From positions 62,001-126,000 of the forward strand of contig JAENYK010000011.1 of assembly GCA_016841825.1 (NCBI GenBank): a stretch of 64,000 bases of DNA. The letters are read 5' to 3'. The first letter of the stretch is position 1. Each line of letters starts with the position of its first letter. The notes under the pieces were generated by a model. That model was not told the origin of the DNA and did no database searches. It saw only the letters and a list, made by a program, of their open reading frames with translations. The position numbers and the translations under genes were made by a program. Origin of the DNA: Halothermothrix sp. (GTDB lineage Bacteria > Bacillota > Halanaerobiia > DY22613). Below are positions 35,874-44,023 of the stretch, piece by piece.

Positions 35874-35972
35874 TTATTGAACATGTGAAATAATCTCTTT
35901 ATAAGCAAGATATGCTGAAACAGATCCTGTACTTTCAAACAATCTCCATAAGAATTTGGCGGTCATCTTCAT
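35874..35972 (-). CDS. yqzL: YqzL-like small protein (32 aa)
   Basis: ATG 35972 follows GAAAGGACG. The product reads KFLWRLFESTGSVSAYLAYK, the pattern of the short YqzL family (FxWxxFxxTGxxxAYLxYK) found in Bacillus next to era and recO. Function unknown. It lies just upstream of the pheS T-box on the same strand and is far below normal ORF-length cut-offs. Confidence 0.7.
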   Translation of the reverse strand: MKMTAKFLWRLFESTGSVSAYLAYKEIISHVQ

Positions 35973-36083
35973 CAGACCACGTCCTTTCAAGAGAGTTTGC
36001 GCTAATAACGCGCGGTCTGCTTAAACTTGGTCTTTCTTTAAAGAAATTATATCATACTTAACCTCTCTTGACAAGGTAAAGGA

Positions 36084-36893
36084 TTAAATTACTGTTAGCA
36101 AATTCTGACGGACTCCTTCAAAAATCAACACACCTGCTGCAATTGCAACATTTAATGATTCCGCATCAGGAGCCATCGGAATTTTAATCAGACAGTCGGC
36201 TTTTTCTAAAATCTCCTCTTCCACTCCATGACCTTCATTCCCCACTACCAGAACCGTAGGTTTTGTGAAATTCACATCATAATACCATTTATTGGCCTGT
36301 AATCCAGTTGCCACAATCTGATAGCCAGCAACTTTTAGCTGATCCCAGAGTGAATTATAATTATCAGCTTTATAAATAGGAAATTTCAAAACGGCCCCCA
36401 TCGTCGCACGTAAACTTTTAGGATTATACAGATCTACTGTTCCTTTAGTTAAGATAGCTCCTGCCCAACCGGCAGCAGCAGCAGTCCGCAAAATAGTACC
36501 CAGATTTCCGGGATCCTGTACTCCATTTATCATTATAATATGCTTATATAATCTCTTTTGTACAAATAAGTCCGTCAAAGAACACTCTGGTTGCCTTACT
36601 ATAGCCAATATTCCCTGCGGAGTCTCTGTTCCTGCAATCTCCTTAAATAATCTCTCAGTGATCAGTATCTCTGGAATCCCCTTCTGTTGTAATCTTTGAA
36701 GCAGTTGTATTCCCCGGGCGTTCTCTTGAAGAGCAGGAGAATAAAAAACTTTAAAAAATTCTGCTCTATCCGCCAGGGCATCTTCAATTATCCTGATCCC
36801 TTCAATCACAAAAAGCTTTTCCTGTTCTCGATATTTCCTTTTCTCCAGAGAACGTACTAATTTGATCTCTGGATTTTGATTACTGGTAATCAT
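36084..36893 (-). CDS. SPOUT-class 23S rRNA/tRNA 2'-O-methyltransferase (TrmH/RlmB type)
   Basis: A 269-residue SpoU/TrmH methyltransferase. A short N-terminal substrate domain (NQNPEIKLVRSLEKRKYR) precedes the trefoil-knot domain with the three motifs NGVQDPGNLGTILRTAAAAG, VVGNEGHG and IPMAPDAESLNVAIAAG. It transfers a methyl group from SAM to a ribose 2'-OH; the exact target nucleotide cannot be read. It is directly downstream of the ktr genes on the same strand and upstream of pheST, as in Bacillus (ysgA-pheST). Confidence 0.92.
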   Translation of the reverse strand: MITSNQNPEIKLVRSLEKRKYREQEKLFVIEGIRIIEDALADRAEFFKVFYSPALQENARGIQLLQRLQQKGIPEILITERLFKEIAGTETPQGILAIVRQPECSLTDLFVQKRLYKHIIMINGVQDPGNLGTILRTAAAAGWAGAILTKGTVDLYNPKSLRATMGAVLKFPIYKADNYNSLWDQLKVAGYQIVATGLQANKWYYDVNFTKPTVLVVGNEGHGVEEEILEKADCLIKIPMAPDAESLNVAIAAGVLIFEGVRQNLLTVI

Positions 36894-36921
36894 TAAACCC
36901 TCACCTACTATCCAGACTAAC

Positions 36922-37569
36922 TCATAATTTCTTTAGCTTATCCAGAGCCTGATTCTCACCCAATACAACCAATACATCACCTTCACGTAGCTCATCACTG
37001 GCCGCAGGCGAAATATTAATTCGCTCACCATCTTTAACTGCCACCACATTCACTCCAAACTTACTTCGTAGTTGTAACTCATTTAACGTCTTACCAACCA
37101 TATTTTGCGTAGTCATGATCTCCACAATACTAAAATTCGGGGCAAACTCGATAATATCTAGAATATTAGAAGAGATCAGATTTAAAGCTATCCGCATCCC
37201 CATATCTCTTTCGGGAAAGACCACCCGATCAGCTCCCACTTTAGTTAATACTTTACCATGTAATGGATCAAGTGCTTTGGCCACTACATACCTGACTCCC
37301 ATCTCTTTCAAGATCATGGTTGTTAATATATTGGCATGTACATCTGAACCTATAGCCACAATCGCCACATCAAAATTTCTCAATCCTAAAGCATTCATAG
37401 CATTCTCATCTGTAGAATCAGCCTGAACAGCATGGGTCACTTCATTTGCCAGTTCCTGAACCAATGCCTCATCCTTGTCGATGGCCAGTACATTATAACC
37501 CCGTTCAGCCAGAGTCCTGGCAACACTGGATCCAAATCTACCCAGGCCGATGACAACAAATTGTTTCAT
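36922..37569 (-). CDS. ktrA: Potassium uptake regulatory subunit TrkA/KtrA (copy 2)
   Basis: A 215-residue RCK protein: N-terminal Rossmann nucleotide-binding domain (VVIGLGRFGSSVARTLA, GxGxxG) and a C-terminal TrkA_C domain (GVNVVAVKDGERINISP). It gates the partner KtrB/TrkH in response to ATP/ADP, and in other Bacillota KtrA-type RCK_C domains bind c-di-AMP. ATG 37569 follows GGAGG. It is 43 bases from its partner trkH2 and is a paralogue of the 39091 copy of identical length. Confidence 0.93.
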   Translation of the reverse strand: MKQFVVIGLGRFGSSVARTLAERGYNVLAIDKDEALVQELANEVTHAVQADSTDENAMNALGLRNFDVAIVAIGSDVHANILTTMILKEMGVRYVVAKALDPLHGKVLTKVGADRVVFPERDMGMRIALNLISSNILDIIEFAPNFSIVEIMTTQNMVGKTLNELQLRSKFGVNVVAVKDGERINISPAASDELREGDVLVVLGENQALDKLKKL

Positions 37570-37612
37570 TAACTCAAACCTCCTGTCTCTTTCTAAACCA
37601 TACTCCCCAGGT

Positions 37613-38935
37613 CTAACCAATCATCATCTCTTCTTCCGGATAGCGAATACTCACCTGATTACGCTGCGCACCAATAGCAACCGCCAAAGTAATCGGACCT
37701 ACCCGCCCCAAAAACATAGTAATAATAATTAATAGACGTCCAGTAGAAGACAATTCACCAGTTATCCCTGTCGACAGACCAACAGTACCAAAAGCAGAAA
37801 CCGTTTCAAAAAAAATATCTAAAAAATTAAAATCCTCTGTAATGGTCATAATCATAGTTACTCCAATTACCACTAACATTCCAATCAACACCACTGACAG
37901 GGCCTTAAATATAGTCATATGTGCCAGTCTGCGCTTAAACACCTGTACATCCTCTCGATTGCGCATAAAAGCCCAGAGGACTGCAAACAGGGTTCCAAAA
38001 GTGGTAGTCTTAACTCCCCCTCCAGTAGAACCCGGAGAGGCACCTATAAACATCAACACAGTAATAAAAAAGACTGACGCATTGGTCAATTTCCCAAAAG
38101 GAACAGTATTAAATCCAGCTGTTCTGGGAGTCACACCCTGAAAAAAAGCCGCAGCCAATTTACCACTAAAACTTAAATTACCCAATGTATCTGGATTATT
38201 ATATTCAAAAAGAAGAATAACCCCAGTCCCCAGAAGAATCAGTATCAGAGTAAAACTGAGTACAACCTTAGTATGTAATGAATAGCGGACTATTTTACGA
38301 CAATGATATATCTCAGAAATGACCATAAAACCAATTCCACCAATGATAAATAACCCTGTTATCACCAGAACAACATACCAATCCGTAACAAAATTCTCCA
38401 GACTATTTCCGAATAGATCAAATCCCGCATTATTAAAAGCTGAAATGGAATGAAAAACCCCATAGAAAGCAGCCTTCCCAATACTCATTAAAGGCATAAA
38501 TCTAAAGAACAAAAGCAATGCACCAATAATCTCAATCCCCAATGTTACAATAACCACATAGCGAACTAATCTAATTACACCATTTAAACTTTGAATATTC
38601 AACTCTTCTTGAATAATTAATCTTTCTTTCAAAGTAATCCTCTTGCCTAACAGCATCATAACCAGAGTAGAGGTAGTCATAAAACCAAAACCACCAATCT
38701 GAATTAGAATCATAATCACCAATTTACCGAATAATGTCCAATGGGTAGCTGTATTAACAACAATTAACCCGGTTACTGCTGTAGCAGAAGTTGCAGTAAA
38801 AAGTGCATCCAAAGGGTTGATATCTTCACCAGGGACAGTTGCCAGAGGTAGACTCAAAAGAATAGTTCCGATTAAGATAACAACCAGATAACCTACTACT
38901 AATACTTGGGTTGGCGATAAAGTAGCCCGTTTAAT
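37613..38935 (-). CDS. ktrB: Potassium uptake membrane subunit TrkH/KtrB (copy 2), probable AUU start
   Basis: A 440-residue K+ translocating subunit with four M1-P-M2 repeats and selectivity-filter-like loops (TSATAVTGL, GNSLENF neighbourhood, TPRTAGFNT, GASPGSTGGG and SAFGTVGLSTG). No ATG, GTG or TTG is correctly spaced: GTG 38944 overlaps its own GGAGG site (38944-38948). An ATT followed by AAA lies 8 bases after GGAGG at 38935, and another at 38938, so AUU initiation is proposed. The family N-terminus (LSPTQVLVVGY) fits. The pair forms a K+ uptake system. Confidence 0.88.
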   Translation of the reverse strand: MKRATLSPTQVLVVGYLVVILIGTILLSLPLATVPGEDINPLDALFTATSATAVTGLIVVNTATHWTLFGKLVIMILIQIGGFGFMTTSTLVMMLLGKRITLKERLIIQEELNIQSLNGVIRLVRYVVIVTLGIEIIGALLLFFRFMPLMSIGKAAFYGVFHSISAFNNAGFDLFGNSLENFVTDWYVVLVITGLFIIGGIGFMVISEIYHCRKIVRYSLHTKVVLSFTLILILLGTGVILLFEYNNPDTLGNLSFSGKLAAAFFQGVTPRTAGFNTVPFGKLTNASVFFITVLMFIGASPGSTGGGVKTTTFGTLFAVLWAFMRNREDVQVFKRRLAHMTIFKALSVVLIGMLVVIGVTMIMTITEDFNFLDIFFETVSAFGTVGLSTGITGELSSTGRLLIIITMFLGRVGPITLAVAIGAQRNQVSIRYPEEEMMIG

Positions 38936-39090
38936 AATTATCACCTCCAGATTCTTTGTTAATATGCCCAGAGGCGCACCTTTTTAGACTATGCAATACT
39001 ATAAAGAAAGATACTCCATTATGTTGGAATACCCTTCCACGAAGTCGCTAAGCATTTGACGACATTTCAAAAAAGGATTTATATATGATT

Positions 39091-39738
39091 CTAATATTTT
39101 CTCAATCGTTCCAGACTATCATTATCACCGATAACAATTAGAATATCTCCTTCTTTTAAAATATCAGTAGCTTGCGGAGTAACATCAATACTATCCCCTT
39201 TTTTAATAGCGATTATATTCATCCCAAATTTTGTTCGAAACTGAAGCTCAATCAATGAATGACCGCATAGTTTTTTCGGAACCAATACCTCAGCAATCGT
39301 ATAATCTGGTGATAACTCAATCAACTCTAACACATTTGATGATACAAGGCTATTAGCTACACGTACACCCATATCTCGCTCAGGATAGACGATCTTATCT
39401 GCTCCCAATTTAACAAAAACCTTACCATGGAGCTCTGATTGAGCTTTGACTACCACATACTTAACACCCAGTTCTTTTACCACCAGTGTTGCCAGGATAC
39501 TGGAATGCACATCAGCTCCAATACTAATAATCGCGACATCAAAATTTCTGATACCTAAAGTCTTCATCGCCTCTTCATCTGTCGCATCCGCAACAACAGC
39601 ATGAGTCACCTCATTTGTCACAGCATGAACCCTTTCATCATCAGTATCTATCGCCAACACATCACAACCTCGTCTGGCCAGGGTACAGGCTACACTGGCT
39701 CCGAAACGCCCTAAACCGATGACTACAAATTGTTTCAT
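39091..39738 (-). CDS. ktrA: Potassium uptake regulatory subunit TrkA/KtrA (copy 1)
   Basis: A 215-residue RCK protein: VVIGLGRFGASVACTLARRG nucleotide-binding loop and a C-terminal TrkA_C domain (GMNIIAIKKGDSIDVTPQA). ATG 39738 follows GGGGG, 14 bases after the stop of trkH1. It likely forms an octameric ring that gates trkH1. This pair is proximal to the c-di-AMP riboswitch. Confidence 0.93.
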   Translation of the reverse strand: MKQFVVIGLGRFGASVACTLARRGCDVLAIDTDDERVHAVTNEVTHAVVADATDEEAMKTLGIRNFDVAIISIGADVHSSILATLVVKELGVKYVVVKAQSELHGKVFVKLGADKIVYPERDMGVRVANSLVSSNVLELIELSPDYTIAEVLVPKKLCGHSLIELQFRTKFGMNIIAIKKGDSIDVTPQATDILKEGDILIVIGDNDSLERLRKY

Positions 39739-39754
39739 CTGTAAACCCCCTTCA

Positions 39755-41104
39755 TTAACCTACGATTATCTTCTCCTTTGGATAATGGAACTGGGCTTTT
39801 TTTCTGTTTTCACTCATAGCCACTGCCAATGTTAAAGGTCCAACTCTGCCTGCAAACATAGTCATAATAATTAAGACCCGTCCAATTTTGCTCAAAGATG
39901 CTGTAACTCCAGTCGATAGACCAACAGTTCCAAATGCCGAAATCGTTTCAAATAAAATATCTATCAGATTCAGGCTCTCAGTGATACTCAAGACAAAAGT
40001 CATAATCAATATTACCATTATGGATAATAGTAGAATCGCAAAAGCTTTATCTATAATCTCATAATCCAATCTCCGATTAAAGGCTTCTACATCATTTTTC
40101 CCTCTAATGGTCGTCCAGATAGAAGCAAAAAGCGTACCAACAGTAGTCGTCTTTATTCCTCCCCCAGTAGACCCTGGTGATGCACCAATAAACATAAAAA
40201 TCATTATCAGAAATAAAGTTGACTGATGCAGAGCACTAGTGGATACTGTATTAAATCCAGCCGTTCTCGGGGTTATTGATAAAAACAGAGATGCCAGGAT
40301 TTTTTCACCCAGATTTAAATTACCCATAGTTGCTGAATTATTATATTCCAGAGCAAAAAAGAGAATAAAACCTGAGACTAGCAGAACCAGAGTTGTCATT
40401 ACTACCATTTTCGCATGTAAGGATGTTATTTTACGTTTATCATACAGCTCAGCAAGAACCGCAAAACCCAGACCGCCTAAAATAATCAGCATAACCACTG
40501 TAAGATTGATCACCAAATCACCTACATAAGTCTCTAAACTGCTGCCAAAAAGATCGAACCCTGCATTATTGAAAGCAGAAACAGCATGAAAGACAGAATG
40601 AAAGATCGCCTTTCCCAGCGGATAATCGCGAATTAGTCGGGTAAATAGTAATACTGCACCTGTTCCTTCTATCACAAAAGTAACTGTCAAAATGTACTGA
40701 ATCAAACGTAAAAGTCCAGAAATACCCATCTGGTTTAAATCTTCCTGAATGACTAATCTTTGTCGTAAACTAATCCTCCGCCCTGTAATCAAAGCAAAGG
40801 CAGTAGACATAGTCATAATCCCAAGCCCACCAATCTGAATCAAAATCATAATTACCATTTGACCAAACATCGTAAAAGTAGACCCTGTATTAACTACAAT
40901 TAATCCTGTAACACAGGTAGCTGAAGTCGCTGTAAATAATGAATCAATTAATGCCAATCCCTGTCCATCAACAGTGGCAATAGGTAAGGTCAAAAAAATG
41001 GTTCCAATTAAAATAACGACAAGATATCCAGAAGCCAAAATCTGCGCAGGAGACATCCCTCCCAAATCCAGCTTAGGAAATTTTAATTGAACTTGTGGTT
41101 TGAT
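39755..41104 (-). CDS. ktrB: Potassium uptake membrane subunit TrkH/KtrB (copy 1), probable AUC start
   Basis: A 449-residue K+ translocating subunit with the four-repeat fold; filter loops include TSATCVTGL, TPRTAGFNT, GASPGSTGGG and SAFGTVGLSTG. The usual caller choice (TTG 41065 or ATG 41056) has no proper ribosome site: GGGAGG touches ATG 41056 with one base between. The frame stays open upstream to GGGGAGG at 41113-41119, where an ATC followed by AAA sits 8 bases later (41104). Copy 2 has the same layout with ATT-AAA, so a non-AUG start is proposed; experimental proof is absent. Confidence 0.85.
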   Translation of the reverse strand: MKPQVQLKFPKLDLGGMSPAQILASGYLVVILIGTIFLTLPIATVDGQGLALIDSLFTATSATCVTGLIVVNTGSTFTMFGQMVIMILIQIGGLGIMTMSTAFALITGRRISLRQRLVIQEDLNQMGISGLLRLIQYILTVTFVIEGTGAVLLFTRLIRDYPLGKAIFHSVFHAVSAFNNAGFDLFGSSLETYVGDLVINLTVVMLIILGGLGFAVLAELYDKRKITSLHAKMVVMTTLVLLVSGFILFFALEYNNSATMGNLNLGEKILASLFLSITPRTAGFNTVSTSALHQSTLFLIMIFMFIGASPGSTGGGIKTTTVGTLFASIWTTIRGKNDVEAFNRRLDYEIIDKAFAILLLSIMVILIMTFVLSITESLNLIDILFETISAFGTVGLSTGVTASLSKIGRVLIIMTMFAGRVGPLTLAVAMSENRKKAQFHYPKEKIIVG

Positions 41105-41131
41105 AAAAATCGCCTCCCCGTTCGCCGCAAT

Positions 41132-41163
41132 GAAAAAAAGACTACAGAGGTTTGCTATAGTCC
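41132..41163 (-). terminator. Riboswitch-controlled terminator upstream of trkH1
   Basis: On the minus strand GACTATAG pairs with CTGTAGTC (one G-U pair) around a 7-base loop and is followed by seven T residues. It lies between the c-di-AMP aptamer and the gene, so it is the likely off-switch. Confidence 0.85.
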
Positions 41164-41207
41164 TTAAAGTTGATGCAATAAATAATCACATCGTAAATTG
41201 AAATGGA

Positions 41208-41378
41208 ACTGTAACCCCCTTATATCGCTTACGAAGTTAGCTGTCGGGTTAGGGCCAGGAGAATCCCTTCCTGATGTGAAGAGAAGAAACATCAGAATTC
41301 ACCCCCAAAAATTGGGTCCTCCGTTTTCGACGAGCATTAATTTGCCCTATCGAAATTCAGCGCGGCATTCATTTTTTT
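41208..41378 (-). promoter_or_regulatory. Cyclic di-AMP riboswitch (ydaO/yuaA class)
   Basis: On the minus strand the conserved ydaO blocks appear: AAAACGGAGGACCCAA, GGGGGTGAATTC, GGGATTCTCCTGGCCC and CCCGACAGCTAACTTCGTAAGCG. A terminator follows at 41132-41163. In known cases c-di-AMP binding turns off K+ and osmolyte import genes. Here it would control both Ktr pairs downstream. Confidence 0.9.
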
Positions 41379-41387
41379 ATGATGCCT

Positions 41388-41416
41388 ATTATACACTATT
41401 TAGCGGGGATTGTAAA
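41388..41416 (-). promoter_or_regulatory. Sigma-A promoter of the riboswitch-ktr transcript
   Basis: On the minus strand TTTACA (41411-41416), a 17-base spacer and TATAAT (41388-41393). Confidence 0.8.
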
Positions 41417-41430
41417 GAGTAGTGACCAAA

Positions 41431-41464
41431 GAAAAAACCCTGATTCCATTGAAGAATCAAGGTT
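41431..41464 (-). terminator. Terminator of the infC-rpmI-rplT operon
   Basis: On the minus strand ACCTTGATTC pairs with GAATCAGGGT and is followed by TTTTTT. Confidence 0.85.
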
Positions 41465-41493
41465 GAAGACTTGTAACAAAAATGTTATTAAAC

Positions 41494-41850
41494 TCAGGAC
41501 AATTTGGCTTTTGCCATATCACAGAGTTTGCCAAAATTTTCTGGGTCGTGGATAGCCATTTCGGATAACATCTTACGATTAATCTCCACATTAGCCAGCT
41601 TCAAACCATTGATGAAACGGCTATAAGACAGACCATGCATCCGACAACCAGCGTTAATTCTGGTAATCCACAGTTTACGAAAATCTCTTTTCCGTTGACG
41701 ACGATCCCGGTACGCATAAGATAAAGACTTCATAACAGCCTGATTAGCTGTCCGGAACAATTTACTCTTAGCACCAAAATATCCAGAAGCCAGCTTTAAG
41801 ACCTTTTTTCTTCTACGTCTGGCTTTAAAACCTCGTTTTGCACGTGGCAT
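41494..41850 (-). CDS. rplT: 50S ribosomal protein L20
   Basis: A 118-residue, strongly basic L20 with the start [16 protein letters not shown], the body [20 protein letters not shown] and [21 protein letters not shown]. It binds 23S rRNA and often its own mRNA leader. Last gene of the infC operon. Confidence 0.99.
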   Translation of the reverse strand: MPRAKRGFKARRRRKKVLKLASGYFGAKSKLFRTANQAVMKSLSYAYRDRRQRKRDFRKLWITRINAGCRMHGLSYSRFINGLKLANVEINRKMLSEMAIHDPENFGKLCDMAKAKLS

Positions 41851-41884
41851 GTGAAACCCTCCTTCAGTAATTGCTCAATTTAAA

Positions 41885-42082
41885 TTAAGAATAAGGTAAT
41901 AACAGTTTAACTGTTTTCTCATCCGCAGTAGAAACATAGGCACCCTTACGCAGATCTCTTTTGGTTTTTGCTGACTTATGAGTCAAAATGTGTCTTCTAT
42001 ATGCCTTACTTCTTTTAAACTTACCAGTACCAGTAACGGACGTTCTTTTCTTAGCACCTTTATGAGTTTTCATTTTAGGCAT
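41885..42082 (-). CDS. rpmI: 50S ribosomal protein L35
   Basis: A 65-residue L35 with the invariant start [13 protein letters not shown] and [18 protein letters not shown]. It sits between infC and rplT as in most Bacillota. Confidence 0.99.
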   Translation of the reverse strand: MPKMKTHKGAKKRTSVTGTGKFKRSKAYRRHILTHKSAKTKRDLRKGAYVSTADEKTVKLLLPYS

Positions 42083-42106
42083 CTTGTGTTCCTCCTCTCG
42101 CTATAA

Positions 42107-42625
42107 TTACTTGTCTGTTGGTTTGGGCCCTAGAATTAATACCATATTACGACCTTCCATCTTGGGAGTATTTTCTACTTTACCTATATCTTCTAACTCT
42201 TGAGTGAAACGATCTAAAATCTCTGTACCCAGTTCTTTATGGGTGATTTCGCGACCGCGGAATTTAACACGTACTCTAACTTTATCTTTATTCTCAAGAA
42301 ATGATCTGGCCCGTCTTACTTTCACCATAAAATCATGATCGTCAATCTTTAAACCTAATTGAACCTCTTTAACAGTAATAATGTTTTGATTCTTTTTAGC
42401 TTCTTTAGCTTTCTTCGCCTGTTCATATTTGTATTTACCATAGTCCATAATCCTACAAACAGGCGGTTTAGCTTGAGGAGCCACTTCAACCAAGTCAAGA
42501 CCTCTCTCCTCAGCCTTTACTAACGCATCTCTAATACTCAAAATTCCGATCTGTTCCCCTTCCTGGTCAACAACTCTAACCTCTCGAGAACGAATCTGAT
42601 CATTAATCCTTAAATCTTTGCTAAT
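42107..42625 (-). CDS. infC: Translation initiation factor IF-3 (AUU start)
   Basis: A 172-residue IF-3: N-terminal domain (RINDQIRSREVRV) and C-terminal domain (VKFRGREITHKELGTEIL). The longest frame uses GTG 42634, but that GTG overlaps its own AGGAGG. ATT 42625 lies exactly 8 bases after AGGAGG and gives the standard short N-terminus (SKDLRINDQ). AUU is the classical infC start, allowing IF-3 to repress its own translation. Confidence 0.97.
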   Translation of the reverse strand: MSKDLRINDQIRSREVRVVDQEGEQIGILSIRDALVKAEERGLDLVEVAPQAKPPVCRIMDYGKYKYEQAKKAKEAKKNQNIITVKEVQLGLKIDDHDFMVKVRRARSFLENKDKVRVRVKFRGREITHKELGTEILDRFTQELEDIGKVENTPKMEGRNMVLILGPKPTDK

Positions 42626-42639
42626 TGTCGTCACCTCCT

Positions 42640-42789
42640 GAAAAATTAAAAAGCAGATGGGTATAAACGCTCCATCCGCTTAAATAACACAACCTAAAAA
42701 GGTATAAAACATTAATTAACCAACTAACAGTCCCAAACTGGCGTTAGGATGGTGAGAAGCGGATGGCTTCTGCTTTATTGTCCTAGAAT
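42640..42789 (-). promoter_or_regulatory. infC/L20 operon leader with internal terminator
   Basis: The minus-strand leader starts after the promoter with GCAGAAGCCATCCGCTTCTC, which can pair with the left arm of the terminator AGCGGATGG...CCATCTGCT-TTTTT at about 42648-42681. The mutually exclusive arms are the pattern of the known Bacillota L20 leader, by which L20 (or IF-3) controls the operon. Confidence 0.8.
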
Positions 42790-42818
42790 AGTATAACACA
42801 CAACTTAAAAAGAGTCAA
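42790..42818 (-). promoter_or_regulatory. Sigma-A promoter of the infC operon
   Basis: On the minus strand TTGACT (42813-42818), a 17-base spacer and TATACT (42790-42795). It begins three bases after the end of the neighbouring gene at 42821. Confidence 0.82.
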
Positions 42819-42820
42819 TA

Positions 42821-43834
42821 CTAGCCAGATAAAAGAAAGAAGATTAATACTCCTAGCATAACGCCTAATAGTACAAATAATAAAGAGTTAATCGTTGAAA
42901 AATTTTGGTATTCAGCTGTCGAAGCTGCCGCATCAACTTCCGGTACATCAGAGTATGAAGCTAGCCTCACAGACGGTTCAATCATAAACCGGCCATTAAT
43001 CTTTGGACCAAATTCCACAGTCACCATGTACCGTTCACTAAGTTCTTTAAAATAAAAATCTTTAATCGTAGCAACCGCAATACCAATATCATTTGAAAGA
43101 ATCTGTCCAAGATACTTCCCGGCTTCCCGATCATCCACTATCTTTAAAGGGATTAAATCTCCAAGAGCAAATTTATCAATAGTTTTCCCCTTTACAGCAG
43201 AAATAATTGGCTCTGTTTCCAGATAAATCGTCAAGTTTACATCCTCTTCTATATCATCTTCATCCATAGGAGTAATATTAGAAAGAAGACCTTTTTTTTC
43301 ACATTGAACTCTGGTTAATTGAAACGTCTCTAATTCTACTTCAACACGTTCACTATTACCCCAGATTTTCCCAACCAGATCTGAGAAGCAATTGCGTAGT
43401 TCAACTTCCCTCTCCTCTTTAATCAAATGATAAATTTGATTAATTTGAGCAGCCCCAAACTGATGATAAAATCCCGCCAGAAAAGTCTGCACCTGATTGT
43501 TATCTGTCTGTTTAAATAAACTATCAACAACCTTTTTAAAAGCTTCAGGATTGGCAGAGATTGGACTATCAACATCATTTAACGTATAACTCATTGCCAG
43601 CCCAAAATCTAAAAGTTGTCCTTCCTTGCCATTAGCTACCAGACGAAAGATTCCATATAGCTTATTATTCCGACCACAGACAAATTTTCCATGAACTATA
43701 ATAATTGACTTCTCGACAAAGGGTATCATAGTCAAAGCCCGTTCCAGGTCACCATCAGCAAGTTCGTAAGCAAGTTTTGCTTCATCAAGAGAAATATCTG
43801 CTGTTTCAGCTATAACCTTCAATTTAGTCTCCAT
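42821..43834 (-). CDS. Tail-anchored protein with a UBA-like N-terminal domain, function unknown
   Basis: A 337-residue protein. Residues about 5-40 (LKVIAETADISLDEAKLAYELADGDLERAL) look like a UBA/EF-Ts N-terminal fold. A long mixed alpha/beta middle contains acidic MDEDDIEEDVN. The C-terminus ends with one membrane segment (NSLLFVLLGVMLGVLIFFLL). ATG 43834 follows GGGGGAT. No signal peptide, so the bulk is probably cytoplasmic, anchored by its tail. Not recognised as a named family. Confidence 0.6.
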   Translation of the reverse strand: METKLKVIAETADISLDEAKLAYELADGDLERALTMIPFVEKSIIIVHGKFVCGRNNKLYGIFRLVANGKEGQLLDFGLAMSYTLNDVDSPISANPEAFKKVVDSLFKQTDNNQVQTFLAGFYHQFGAAQINQIYHLIKEEREVELRNCFSDLVGKIWGNSERVEVELETFQLTRVQCEKKGLLSNITPMDEDDIEEDVNLTIYLETEPIISAVKGKTIDKFALGDLIPLKIVDDREAGKYLGQILSNDIGIAVATIKDFYFKELSERYMVTVEFGPKINGRFMIEPSVRLASYSDVPEVDAAASTAEYQNFSTINSLLFVLLGVMLGVLIFFLLSG

Positions 43835-44023
43835 AATATAATCCCCCATTTTTAGCGGAATAATAAAAAATTCTGCGTATAGATATGAAATTCCTCTTTA
43901 TTCGTCTGATTATCCGACAAATTTTTTCTGCTTAACAATTTTGTGCTGAAAAATCTATACCTTTGTAGCGTTTCTATCTATAAATGAATATATATATTAT
44001 AAAGAAAGGGGGAAAAAAATAAG

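Noticed and set aside
38990-39090. Possible sixth copy of the intergenic repeat between the two Ktr pairs
   Set aside because: Short matches (AAGTCGCTAAG, TTTGACGACATTTC) exist but order and spacing do not clearly fit; too degenerate to call.
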